From contig CADCXD010000004.1 in assembly GCA_902806575.1 (NCBI GenBank), forward strand, positions 1,612,001 through 1,676,000: a DNA stretch of 64,000 nucleotides, written 5' to 3'. The DNA comes from Jackrogersella multiformis (lineage: Eukaryota > Ascomycota > Sordariomycetes > Xylariales > Hypoxylaceae). The translations under genes and the position numbers were made by a program. Positions within the stretch are counted from its first letter, which is position 1; every line of letters begins with the position of its first letter. Under the pieces are notes generated by a model. It was given only the letters and a program-made list of their open reading frames with translations. It searched no databases and was not told the DNA's origin. Of this stretch, positions 45,466 to 56,888 are shown piece after piece.

Positions 45466-47175
45466 ATGGATCCTCGAGAACCTTCCTCCTACTCCATCGT
45501 GCCTAGGATTCGGTACAACACCGTCGGCGGTGTCAATGGACCCTTGGTTATTTTAGACGACGTCAAATTCCCTCGTTACAACGAAATCGTCACCCTTACA
45601 CTTCCCGATGGCACCGAGAGATCAGGCCAAGTCCTCGAAGCTCGAGGTGAGCAATATAAAAGCTAGCTTTCAAACTGCTTCCAGTTCCTAACAAAACATT
45701 TTCATTTTTTTAGGCAATCGCGCTGTCGTGCAGGTGTTCGAAGGCACGTCGGGTATCGATGTCAAGAAAACCAGAGTAGAATTCACGGGGCAAAGCTTGA
45801 AGCTGGGTGTATCCGAAGACATGCTGGGGCGTATCTTCGATGGATCTGGCAGAGCTATCGACAAGGGCCCGAAGGTACTGGCTGAGGACTACTTGGACAT
45901 CAATGGTAGCCCTATCAATCCCTACTCAAGAGTATGTGCTTCCATATAATGTACCGAATATACCTTAGCTTATCATGACGTAGGTGTATCCCGAAGAGAT
46001 GATATCGACTGGTATCTCGACTATCGACACCATGAACTCGATTGCCCGTGGACAAAAGATCCCCATCTTCTCTGCCGCCGGTTTACCGCACAACGAAATC
46101 GCCGCTCAGATTTGCCGACAAGCTGGCTTAGTCAAGCAAAAGGGCGTTACAAACAAGGGCGTGCACGATGACCACGAGGAGAACTTCTCTATTGTGTTCG
46201 CTGCTATGGGTGTTAACTTGGAAACCGCCCGTTTCTTCACTCGAGACTTCGAAGAGAACGGTAGTCTGGAGCGTGTCACACTCTTCCTCAACCTTGCAAA
46301 CGACCCTACGTACGGCATCATCACTCTATTTTTCTTGGAAGTTATAGCTAATAAGGGACAGGATCGAACGTATCATTACCCCCCGTCTTGCTCTTACCAC
46401 TGCCGAGTACTACGCCTATCAACTCGAGAAGCACGTCCTAGTCATCCTTACAGATCTGTCCGCATACTGCGATGCCCTTCGAGAGGTTTCCGCCGCCCGA
46501 GAAGAAGTGCCTGGCCGACGTGGTTTCCCTGGTTACATGTACACTGATTTGTCAACCATTTACGAGCGAGCCGGTCGTGTTGAAGGACGAAATGGGTCCA
46601 TCACCCAAATTCCTATCCTAACTATGCCGAACGATGATATTACGCATCCTATCCCTGATTTGACGGGTTATATCACCGAGGGTCAGATTTTTGTTGACCG
46701 TCAGCTCTACAACCGTGGTATCTACCCACCTATCAACGTGCTACCGTCTCTCTCTCGTCTCATGAAGTCTGCCATCGGTGAAGGAATGACCCGAAAGGAT
46801 CATGGCGATGTGTCCAACCAGCTCTATGCCAAATACGCCATTGGTCGTGATGCCGCGGCTATGAAGGCAGTTGTCGGTGAAGAGGCCTTGTCGGCTGAAG
46901 ACAAGTTGTCCTTGGAATTCCTAGAGAAGTTCGAGCGGCAATTCGTCTCACAAGGCGCCTACGAACAACGAAGTATCTACGACTCGCTAGATATCGCATG
47001 GAGTCTTCTACGCATCTTCCCCAAGGAGCTGCTCAACCGTATTCCTGCCAAGATCATCCAGGAGTTCTACCAGCGATCGGCTGCGGACCGAAAGGGCAAG
47101 GGGAAGGAGAAGAATGATAAGGGTGTGAGGGACACGGACGGTGCAGCTCAAGAAGAGAACCTTGTTGAGGTATAA
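45466..47175 (+). CDS. vma-2: V-type proton ATPase subunit B
   Basis: Four exons, 45466..45646, 45714..45931, 45984..46309 and 46362..47175, give 512 aa, the usual length of subunit B. This is the non-catalytic nucleotide-binding subunit of the peripheral V1 sector that drives vacuolar and endosomal acidification. Motifs: RIRYNTVGGVNGPLVIL, AVVQVFEGTSGID, MLGRIFDGSGRAID, EEMISTGISTIDTMNSIARGQ, the degenerate P-loop region FSAAGLPHNEIAAQI, FAAMGVN and, after intron 3, IITPRLALTTAEYYAYQ and SGYMYTD-like GYMYTDLSTIYERAGR. All introns are 51-67 nt with consensus sites and restore conserved sequence. The C-terminus is charged (KGKGKEKNDKG) as in other fungi. Confidence 0.97.
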
Positions 47176-49439
47176 TCAGTTTGAGTAGAAGAAGACGAGT
47201 GCGTGACGGATGTGTATAGTCTAGTAGTACAGGCGGAGTACAGGTTACTTATCATCAGCATTCAATACAATGATTGTCTCACTGAATGTGTAAGTCCTCG
47301 AGTAGGTATTCAGTTATGGGATGTCAGTCTATAATGAACTCGAACATGGGTGCAATCCTTAGTAAACGGAAAAGAGAGTACAGCCTAAACCTGGCCACCA
47401 TCTCTATATGCTTAAGTGTAATCCAACATATCAGAGTTCCAAGGTTATCTCCATACCTAGCAAATTAATTGATTCAGAAATATAGTCTTAGTGTAGCCAG
47501 TGCTAGTACCCAGCAAACAGTTTGAAATTATATCCCTGGGAGACTCGGGAACAGCACCAACGCAGACCTCACTCGGCACTCGGGGATAACGGACCGGTGC
47601 TGGCAGCTGACTAGGTCATTGGCTCTTATTCAGCCAGTCAGAAGCCCTTTTAGTTTTATATATCCCTGTATCTTCCATATTTTTTGTTCTTTCTCTTATG
47701 AGAACCTTGGAAGAAGCTATTTTGATATAGTCATGATGATATCAAGCAAAGCATAGTAAGTAGGGGCTTAGAGATCTGGATGATGAATCGAGGTGGGCTA
47801 CGCGGGAAAGCTTTGAAGGATCATAGTACCTCGTTGGTACCTTCTAGGGCTTCGCCGAGCAATTTAAGGCTTGCTTACCATACTAAAAAGAGGTAAGCTT
47901 GGATAGCATCGACCCCGCAAGACCTGTGGAACCTTAAAAGAACATGGGGAATTCGGGCCTTGAAATGATCCTTACATGGTAGTACAGGTGAATTTAGAAA
48001 TCCACCATTCACGGCCAGGTATTTTCTCTTCCGCAGTTTTCCTTCTTCATAATCTTTAGACTTACCTGGTAGGTAAGCGAACCTTGGAAGTCAGCAGTTC
48101 TCTTCGACGTCAGCGGCTATTACGGATATACCAGGTCGGGAATTGAGCATCAAAGAAAAAGCTTGATTCACGAGGACATCCTAAAATGCGGAGATTTATT
48201 TTATCTCTTTACGGTATGTCGTTGGAATCTGATTCTGTGATTGGGCTTACACCGTAATCTGTACACACACCACATCTGAAGCTGAGCTATGAACGCTAGC
48301 GAGAGGAATGTATGCAAGGCACATGAGTGCTCCCCAGGGAGGTTGGGGTTTCACGGAACATTCTTCACAGCTTAACATTGTAGCGTCTAACGTCATCAAA
48401 AAAAAAAAAAAAAAAAGCATCTTCAAATCTCTTTAGTAGGGGAAACATGGCAGCATGGCACCGCAATTCGGACGTACGAAGTAGTCTTCAGTCGAATTTA
48501 AATCTTGATCCTCTCCGTCAAAGAGGCTCTCTCCCGTATGTCTCTGAAAAATCTATCACGAAGGTCCTACGTACGTACCTAGGGTAAGCATTGCATTTGT
48601 CTTGATCCGAGAATTGGTGGCAATGCGGGCTAGAAGAGATGTAGACGCTCCGGGTGTCGATCAGTTATTAGACGGATATGCAGGGGAATCCTTCTCGTAA
48701 AACTCTTTGCATCTCTTGATACCTTCAGGTAACACAGCGCATTATATACCCATACCGCTTCTACGTCTTAATGGAAGCCTGAGGGGCGAATATTGATTGC
48801 CCCTGTCTGCCTGTATGCATACAATTCAGTCTTCCCAGAACTTCGGTGCTTGTTTACCTCTATTATGTACGTTTACCTGCACTGTGACCCGCAAACATCC
48901 ATGGATACGATGACAAAGGGCTAAATGACTTTGGGCATTTTAACTAGGCGGACGAATCACGATCTCAACTTGGTTCCAACTAACTCCCAACTTACAGAAA
49001 CATTATAACGACCTGCTGGATTCGTGCCGTTCCACCACATGGTTTTTGATGAGGCCAATGCGACGCTGCCTGTCAGTTACGTCGTTTACCCCAACTTTCA
49101 CTAGAAAGCGGAGTAGCTCGACAGCCTAGCAAAGCCGAAGCTGGGGATCGCCGGGGCTGCTGGGTTCTAATGTAGGTGAGATTAATAAATTTCCCTAGCC
49201 CACTGTACTACTTCCCTGTCAGTAGACAACGTGATGAGTCCTTACGTTCTTCCATTGTCCAACCAAATCCAGTTTCGCCCGACGGGGTTTTCTTCTTTGA
49301 TGGCTGAATTCATATAAGTTGCAAATCCTTTCCCGGGGGGATCTCACATTTTGCTCTGCTTTCTTCCCCCCACCGTCAACTACGACGAGCACAAAGCACC
49401 GTCGTCAACAAACAAACTGTGTCTCACCTCCGCGTCAAC
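47176..49439. other. 2.3 kb intergenic region
   Basis: No supported gene. It holds two AACCTTGGAA motifs (47703 and 48080), a run of 19 A at 48398-48416 and, near 49311, an ATATAA TATA-like box upstream of the epimerase start. Short frames lack family features. Confidence 0.5.
48398..48416. repeat. A19 homopolymer
   Basis: Nineteen consecutive A. No adjacent target-site duplication or retroposed sequence was recognised. Confidence 0.95.
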
Positions 49440-50746
49440 ATGCGTCCATGCACTAGTCTCGCTTCTCTAGGAGCTCTCTTGCTCCCACTCGCTTCGGCGC
49501 AGTCATCTGGGGGCACTGGAAGCAGCAATGTGTCAAGCAGCTTAGGACCGGATGAGAATGGCTTTTATTGGATCTTCAGCGAGGGTCTCACGGCCGCATT
49601 TAACCCCTATGGAGCCTCTATCGCGAAGCTCTTGATTAACGACAAGTACGGTGTCGAGAGAGATATCGTAGCCGGCTTCGACAACGCCACCGCTTACTCG
49701 CTGGATGCGGCACATCCTCATCTAGGCGGTGTGCCGGGTCGATATGCAAACCGGATCCAAAACAGCACGTTCGAGATTGACGGCGAGACTTATCACGTCA
49801 ACCCCAACGAGAACCCCACTGCGGAGGCTCCTGATGGCGCCGACACTTTGCATGGTGGCCACGATGGTTGGGACTATCGGAATTTCACTGTCGTTTCTCA
49901 TGCAAATGACAGTATAACGTTTTCTATCGTCGATCCCGACGGTGAGCAAGGATTCCCTGGAGAGGTCATCTCTTACATAACTTATACGCTCCACGACACG
50001 ACGTGGGACTTCAAGATGGTGGCCATCGCAACCACCAAAAAGACACCCATTATGCTTAGCAGCCACACATACTGGAACCTGGACGGCTTTGCCAACAACG
50101 AGACCAACACTGCTCTGAACCACACCTTCTACCTGCCATACAGCGGCCAGCGTGTTGGTGTCGACAACATCCTGATCCCCACCGGTGATATTGTAGCCAA
50201 CAAGCAGGGATCTGTCAACGATTTCTGGAGTGCCCCGAAACAAATCGGAACCGACCTCCAGCAGTCTGAAGCAGAAGGCAACTGCGGTTTCAACTGTACT
50301 GGCTATGGTAGACCTCCCAAGCCCTATCGATAAATATCCTAATAAGACTGACCCTTTTTGTAGATACTTGCTGGATCGTCAACCGAGGCCAAGAAGGTCC
50401 TTATGACTGGCGTGCTGAAGGCGGCTTCGTTGCCCGTCTGCAGTCAGCGTGGTCTGGCATCCAGGTCGACGTGTACACCGACCAGGATGCATTCCAGATG
50501 TACTCGTGCAACGGCCAGAACAGCACCATGCCCCTAAAGACGACGCAGGGCATCCACGACGACGCGGACTTCCCGCGGACGATCCCACAGTACGGCTGCG
50601 TCGTCATGGAGGTCGAGGACTGGATCGACGCCATAAACCACCCCGAGTGGCAGCGCGAGAGCAAGCAAATATTCGGCCCCGGGGGCGACCCCTACGTCCT
50701 CCAGGCCAGCTACGTCTTCAGCATCAACTCCACCGCGACGTCTTAG
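49440..50746 (+). CDS. Secreted aldose 1-epimerase (galactose mutarotase-like)
   Basis: Exons 49440..50307 and 50364..50746 give 416 aa; the 56-nt intron (GTAGAC donor, TGTAG acceptor) joins CTGY with DTCWIVNRG. The family interconverts alpha and beta anomers of aldoses. ATG 49440 starts a signal peptide (MRPCTSLASLGALLLPLASA), so this member is probably extracellular. Family motifs are HLGGVPGRYANRI (substrate Arg/Asn), DTLHGGHDGWDYR, and SSHTYWNLDGF with the catalytic His. The C-terminal VDVYTDQDAFQMYSCN replaces the usual LEVxTTEPGxQxY block, and the general-base Glu is not obvious from reading alone. Several N-glycosylation sequons support secretion. Confidence 0.9.
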
Positions 50747-51271
50747 GGAGGCGACCGCGGGGACGGCGAGGACGGTAATGATAATAATCATCAGAGCGGC
50801 GGCGCTACCAGCCCGGCGGTCTCGTCGGGCGGCGTGGTACATAGAAGACGTGATTCACATTGGGTATTTATGCTGCTTGGTGCTATAATTGGGTACATGG
50901 TACTCTAGCCGCCGTAGAACTTATGTAAACCTTAATCCATGAGTTAATAATAAGTGGGTGTTGTGATTCATTTTAGGTGGTTTTGAATATATCGTCTTTG
51001 TTCTAAGATGATTGGTTGCTTAAATAAGGGTTTGATCCTGTATGATCTATTGGTGAAGCATAGTGTCTAATATATAAGTGCATTTACAATGTGACTTACT
51101 TTACTTCCGATTCAAGCACATATAGGAGTCCGAAGCAAGTAGGATATAAGTCTTACCCTTGACTCGTATATTTAGCATAGATGGCATAATTAGTCCACCG
51201 AACACGATTTGGCTTGGCTTTTACGTTCTTGGGTATATTGATGGTATGTGCTAAACAAAGCATCCGTTCCC
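50747..51271. other. Convergent intergenic region
   Basis: 3' flanks of the epimerase and Dph1 genes; nothing else seen. Confidence 0.5.
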
Positions 51272-52667
51272 TCATCCTGAAACCCCAACGACGTCCTTCG
51301 TCCTGCCCAGACCCTCCCGCGCGTAGTAATCCATGGGGTACACGCCGCCGTTCTGGCTCCAGTCCTGGCGCTCGTTCAGGGCGACGAGCGCCTCGTAGGG
51401 CGTCAGCAGCGGCCGCGGGAAGGCGTAGCCCCAGTCGATGCTCAGGCGCGGGCACGCGACCTGCACCCAGCACTCGACGTCGGGCATCAGCGCCAGCTTG
51501 CCCGGGAAGATCTCGCTTAGCAGCAGGTCCACCCAGGGCACGCCCGCGGCCGCTAGCCGCCCCTCGATCAGCGCCATCGTGTGCGGGTTGCCCTGGCGCC
51601 CCAGCGACCCCAGGATCAGGCCCCACTTCCGCGCCGTCTTGGCCCCCGCGATGGCGTCGCGTCGTAGCGCCTGCATCTCCGTGTGGCCGTACGTCTCGCG
51701 CGTCAGCTTCCGCGAGTACGGGTCGTACCGGTACGCCGGGATCGAGGGGTTGTGGATCATGATGCTCTCGAGGTGGAAGCGGCCGTCGCCGAGGTACAGG
51801 ATAAGGTCGACGGCGGCGTCGTCGGGGAGGCGCGGGGAGGTGCAGCCGAGGATCTCGCCGCGGGACAGCGGCGCGATCTGCGGGATCAGCACGGCGAAGC
51901 CGGCCTTCTCGAGCGAGGACCGCACGCCGTGGATGGTGGCGTTGAACTGGATGGTGCCGACGACGGCGACGGTCTTGGGCGGGGCGAAGCTGCGCTCCAG
52001 CGTGGCGAGCAGGTGCGAGGTGTCGATGCTGATGTCGACGAAGACGTACAGGACCTTGATCTTGGTCACGTCGACGGGGATCAGGCAGCTGTGGGCGTAG
52101 TGCACCAGCAGGTCGCAGCCCAGGGCGCGGGCGGTGTAGTCGTCGATGCAGCAGGCGCCGTAGGTGACGTCGCCCATGATGAGGGTCTCGACGCCCGCGC
52201 AGAACTGGGTCAGGATGTCGGAGATGGTGGTGGCGAACATGAGCAGGCCCTCGGGCATCTGCAGGGCCACCCGCCTGGCGCCCGAGGACCGGATGCGGTG
52301 CACGGTCTTGTGGATCTCGAAGGAGTAGTTCGCGGGCAGCAGCGCGATGGCCTCCTTGAGCTCCGGATCGTTTAGGATCTCCGGCGGCACCTGGTTGAGT
52401 AACCTGGGCGCGCGCCGAGGTTGCGATGCTGGTGCTCATGTTCAGCCGTTCGGTTCAGCCTTAGCTCGGGAGTTGAGGCTTACCTTGGACAGCTCCGCTC
52501 TCGCCTGTCGACAGGCTACCATTGCCGTTTCTTGCGGCAGCTCTTCGTCCTACGAATCTCTTCTTGGGCTGTTTCAACGCTGGTGATGATGATGGTGGCG
52601 GCGGCGCATGGGCCTCTTCGATATCTGCCGCGATGCCCAGATCGGCTTGCGCCCGATCTTCCTCCAT
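51272..52667 (-). CDS. DPH1: Diphthamide biosynthesis protein 1 (Dph1)
   Basis: Two minus-strand exons, 52484..52667 and 51272..52428, give 446 aa. Dph1 with Dph2 forms the radical-SAM-like 4Fe-4S enzyme that transfers aminocarboxypropyl to the histidine of EF2, the first step to diphthamide. Exon 1 carries PKKRFVGRRAA; exon 2 carries RLLNQVPPEILNDPELKEAI, ALQMPEGLLMFA, GDVTYGACCIDDYTARALGCD and HYAHSCLIPVDV. The three cluster cysteines are expected in YGACCID, ILGCTSPR and VACPRLSIDW. The 55-nt intron uses the CCAG ending at 52429, because the nearer AG before GTGCCG would break the frame. Exon 2 is markedly GC-rich. Confidence 0.95.
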
Positions 52668-53095
52668 ACCTATGGAGCTCTAATTTGGTGAGGGAATACC
52701 GCAAGGAATGAAAATACTATCTCATGTACTCATATGTTAATATACATAGAGCTCTCATATAGTCAGTATCTAGAAGTCAAATGAAGTCAAAGATAAAAAA
52801 GAATGAGTTGTTAAGGATATTTTGGGTTGTTTAAGTGAAAAGTCAGATTTAGTGAAATGCTACCAATATAAGCATATTGAAATATTCGATAAGTGCATGC
52901 ATAGTATTTATAGGAGGAAAGAAGATACCTACCATTAATTTATACTCAACTCACTTTAAATTCTATCAACATTATCCAAAACACCAAATACACAGAGTAA
53001 ATATATGTATATAAAATATATTAAATCCCACGTCCATATACATTATATTCAATTCCACCCTCAAAAGATCAATTCGCTCTTATGCCCTACTTCCC
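52668..53095. other. Short AT-rich intergenic region
   Basis: Lies between the Dph1 start and the 3' end of the amidase gene. It presumably holds the Dph1 promoter. Confidence 0.5.
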
Positions 53096-55170
53096 TTAGT
53101 TATCTACAGTCTTACCGAGCAACGCCACATAGTTGTCAATGACCGTATCGTTATACGCACTAACTTCACGGAAGTACAGCTCGGTACTATGAGATGTACC
53201 ATCATCGGCATCGCCGCTCACCCCTCCGAAAGAGAAGATCTGGTGCGCCGATCCGACTCCCGTGCTGTAGCTGTTATCGCCTGCCCTCTGGTACAGCGCC
53301 GTCCCGTTCTTCGATGTGCTCAGCACTGAGCCGGCGAACTGCCCTATGTCGGTGGTGTTGATAGCCGCGAACGCTTCAAGGCCGGAGGGGAAGACGGAAT
53401 CGCCACGGACCTCGTAGATTAGGCTTTGGTTGAGGTCTGCGCGGAGCGTCAGATTGCCCTCAGGCGAGTACGCCGCCGAGCTACTGCAATATAGCGGATA
53501 GCTATAGCTCGCGGAGTACTCGAAGCCCAGGCCAGCACCCGTGGCGGCGTCGGCACCTGCGATCCCGAACGTGTTGATGTTGTCGAATCCGTAAGCGTAA
53601 ACCCCGCCGTTGTTCGAATACGACAGAGACTGCGACCACGTCGCCGTGCCCTCACCGTTTTGTGTTTTCACGTAGGAACTGACAGAAAGCGTACGTGTTA
53701 CTGCTAAGGTGTAGTCAAGGGTTTCATTAGCGCCCGTCGCGTTCTGCGTGATCGTTTGCGAAAACGAGATGCTAGGGTCGCCGGCGTACGGACTGCCTAG
53801 TACCCCGGTCGTGACGGAGCCCTCGTCGTCGAGCCAGACAAATATCTTGCCGGTGATATACCACTCGCTATCCGTAGTTGTGGAGAGGGTAGCCTCCGAC
53901 ACCCCGTCATCGTCAAGACCGAGGACCTTGATCGTGAAAGTGTGGCTTTGTCCATCGCAGAGAAGTGGGAGAAAAGGGGTAATGTCGATTTGGTGCTCCT
54001 TGATGTCGAATGCCTGAACTCCGACAATTGGACGGTGCAGCTGAGGCACCACACCTCCAGTGTAGATCACGGGGAATGGCCAATCAACTCCAGCAAGTTG
54101 GCCATCGATCAGGACCTGAACTTCGCGGAAAGGTGAGTAGCCAGGATACACTCCGTATTCAGCTTCGAATGTATGGATTGCACTCTGGGGGACGTTACTC
54201 CACCAAAATTCCTCATCGCCCTGGCCTTTGACATCGACTGTAAATACAGCGCGGTTCGCGTTCTGAGGAAAGCTGACTGTGTTAGTCGCATTTTGGTCCG
54301 GATAAGTAAATTGACTCGGCTGCCCGGTGGATCCTGTTCGTTCAGAAATAGAGATAATCAGGTCGGCGGGTCCTCGATCATTCACCGTAACCGAAGGAAT
54401 CTGGCTCTTCCAGAACGTCGCCGTAAGCGTCGTGTTGAGAAGACCCGTATAAGTATTATCTACGATGTTCTCTAGGTCGAAGATCAGAGTCTGCGGGTTC
54501 TTCCAAAGGGACAAAAACGGAGTCATATCCTTAAACCAAGACCAGCGGATGCCGTAGGAAGTGGGCTCGGCAGTCGACGTTCTCCACACCTCCGTATCGC
54601 CAAGATAAAAGACGCCTGTCCGATCATATTGTCGCCCTTTTACCTCAACAGTGAAGTTGATGACTACATGATCGAAATCGTAGTCCGGCGGAGTGTAATT
54701 AGCTTGGGAAAGTTAGAATTTCTAACAAATTATTCAAGACAGATACATTTAGGCATACCAACGAAGGGAGCACCGTAGCTGTTCGCGAAAGAATGCTCCA
54801 TGAGGATCATCGTGGGTGCGGCCGCATCTCCAATTGGAGTTTCACCTTCAGTTATCGCGTGAACCCCACCGCTAAAAAGAGACCCTTGAGGCGTCAACAC
54901 CGGTTCAGCGACCTGGAAACATTCCAACGGCGTAGTCACGGCGGCGGGCGCGTTACTAGTCGATGTCGCACTCGCCCCTCCAGCTACGAGATTCTTGAAT
55001 CTAGCAAAAGGACTGCGCGCTACTATCCTCGAATCCTTTGCAACGATCCCTCGCGGCGAATATCTCGTGTCGGGATGTGCGAGGGAAACCCCTACGAGAA
55101 GAGCAACCAGCAGGACCCATCTCGTAAAGAGGGCGCGAACGCCGTCGCCCATCAGGTTTGTGATGGACAT
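53096..55170 (-). CDS. PNGase A-type peptide N-glycosidase (PNaseA family)
   Basis: Two minus-strand exons, 54759..55170 and 53096..54702, give 672 aa. The intron (GTATGC, CTAAC branch, CCAAG) joins APFV with ANYTPPDYDFDHV. The family hydrolyses the asparagine-glycan bond of glycoproteins in the secretory pathway or outside the cell. An N-terminal hydrophobic helix (WVLLVALLVGVSLA, about residues 18-31) is a signal peptide or anchor. Family blocks include FEVAEPV-like CFQVAEPVLTP, VVINFTVEVKGRQYDRTGVFYLGDTEVWRTSTAEP, RWSWFKDMTPFLSLWK and YTGLLNTTLTATFW. Later parts carry many N-glycosylation sequons and a beta-rich C-terminus. It is transcribed in tandem with Dph1. Confidence 0.92.
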
Positions 55171-56027
55171 TGGTTCCTCAATTGCTCAAGTTAGGTTCCT
55201 AGAATGCGGACGAGGATAAGTCGTGCATTCGAAAGAAATAGAATGCCGATCCGATTTTGAGCACGACATTTTCCTTGCGATGCAACCCTTGCCATGGATA
55301 TATGCATTCCCGGGATCGCGGGAAATTTGCAAAAACAAAATATGAGCACTGATAACGATTGCATGGCAAATCAGCCGAGAATAGAAGGTGATAATGCCAA
55401 GATCCACGATTGCTTTTTCTCGGGATATTTAAATTCTCTCATCTTTAATACCGTTACTCACGATACCTACCCCTATGTACCTACCTAGGTAGAAGTAGGT
55501 AAGTAAGTAACAGCTTTTTTGTAAATAATAAGTAAACTAAATTTAGTTAGATCTCCACGTTGATGTAAAAGGGCCTCAGTTCTTGGTTTTGTGATTTGTT
55601 TGTTTTGCTTTTTTCCTTTTCCTTTTTTCCCAGATACATATTCATTATCCAAATACCCGATATCACAATCGTTTCTTTTGAAGATATCATCCTATGCTGT
55701 CGGCTATAACTTGCTTGATCTCACCACAGGTATGCAGAGTCAAGACAGCATGGTTGATACCTATCATATCTATTGCGGTTAAACCATCAACCATATCCTT
55801 TCCTCTATCTCGAGACATATTGTTCACCACCTCAACCGTCGTTCTCAAACATCCGATCTATGCGCCTTGCATTTTCCGGTTATATAAAGACCTCCATCGC
55901 ATTTTACAAAGAGTGTGTTAATCTATTCAAAATCCCCATTTACTCACCAATTACAATCAATATTATTCAATAAACCAACCTTTGTTACTTTTCAAACAAT
56001 CTAAATACCACTCTTATCATATTCATA
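55171..56027. other. Divergent intergenic region
   Basis: Lies between the PNGase A-type gene and the APH-fold gene. A TACCTAGGTA palindrome sits at 55492-55501, with T-rich tracts near 55590-55630. No gene. Confidence 0.5.
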
Positions 56028-56888
56028 ATGCCAGCCCGTTTCCAGGACAGAACCTTTATCAACCAGGCAGAGACGGCCGAGCCTCAGCCTCAGCCTGACG
56101 CGACACCCAGCTGCCGGCTCCTCATTGAGAAGGCGGGGTGGAGAGACGTATGGGCTCTAGGAACTCGATACATCCTAAAGAGACGAGAGTACCACCCCGG
56201 TAGCGAGATCGAGGTACACAATACTAACTTCGCCGCAGAAAATACTAACGGTTCAGTAGCCAGTATTCTTACCTCTTGGAGAGAAGAAGACCGGTTCATC
56301 ACTATCCAAGAACGCATCGAGGGCGAGACGTTAGAGGAAGCGCTCCCAAAGTTGACGCAAGAAGACATCGCGCGCATCGGAAGACAGTTAGGCGAGTACC
56401 TTCTTCAGCTTAAGAGCATCACTTCACTGCGGATGCAGATGGCTGACGGACGACCCGTTCTCGATCGTCGATTATTCAAGCCTTTACCCCCCAACTCGCC
56501 ATCGACGTATTCAATCTGCACATCCGACATGGATGTTGCCCATAACCTGTCGCTCGCCATTGCGCACCGCACCGACTCCGCGACGCTTAACGCCCTGATG
56601 ATGAAGATGCCTTCTGCCATGCCGTTTACCTTCACGCACTCCGACGTGCATGAGGGCAACATTATGGTGAAAGACGGCAACTTTGTCGGCCTGATCGACT
56701 GGGAGCTGGCGGGCTTCTATCCTTCGTGGTGGGAGTTCGTCAACAGCTGCGAACTGTTAAGCGACCACCTTCCAGCTGAGCTCCAGGACAAGGACGCGCT
56801 GGAGTGGTTCCGTCTTTACTACGCGATCCGAGATCTACCTGGTGGAGAGGAAACGGCGGCGGTGTTGTCGGAGTACCTTTCGAGATGA
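56028..56888 (+). CDS. Aminoglycoside phosphotransferase (APH)-fold kinase
   Basis: Single-exon gene of 286 aa, a compact member of the large fungal APH/choline-kinase-like group. The C-terminal lobe has the catalytic loop HSDVHEGNIMV (HxDxxxxN pattern, about residues 204-214) and the metal-binding VGLIDWELAG (DFG-equivalent IDWE), followed by YPSWWEF. The N-lobe shows RYILKRREY with the likely ATP-binding Lys and ITIQERIEGETLEEAL as the hinge. The ATG lies in an A-rich context. Substrate unknown; fungal members are rarely linked to antibiotic resistance and more often to small-molecule or protein phosphorylation. Confidence 0.85.
   Translation: MPARFQDRTFINQAETAEPQPQPDATPSCRLLIEKAGWRDVWALGTRYILKRREYHPGSEIEVHNTNFAAENTNGSVASILTSWREEDRFITIQERIEGETLEEALPKLTQEDIARIGRQLGEYLLQLKSITSLRMQMADGRPVLDRRLFKPLPPNSPSTYSICTSDMDVAHNLSLAIAHRTDSATLNALMMKMPSAMPFTFTHSDVHEGNIMVKDGNFVGLIDWELAGFYPSWWEFVNSCELLSDHLPAELQDKDALEWFRLYYAIRDLPGGEETAAVLSEYLSR

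Noticed and set aside
46310..46547. Apparent frameshift in V-ATPase subunit B
   Set aside because: Explained by a 52-nt intron (46310-46361) that restores DPTIERIITPRLALTTAEYY.
51153..52439. 428-codon minus-strand frame over Dph1
   Set aside because: Out of frame with all Dph1 motifs and extremely Arg/Pro-rich; a shadow.
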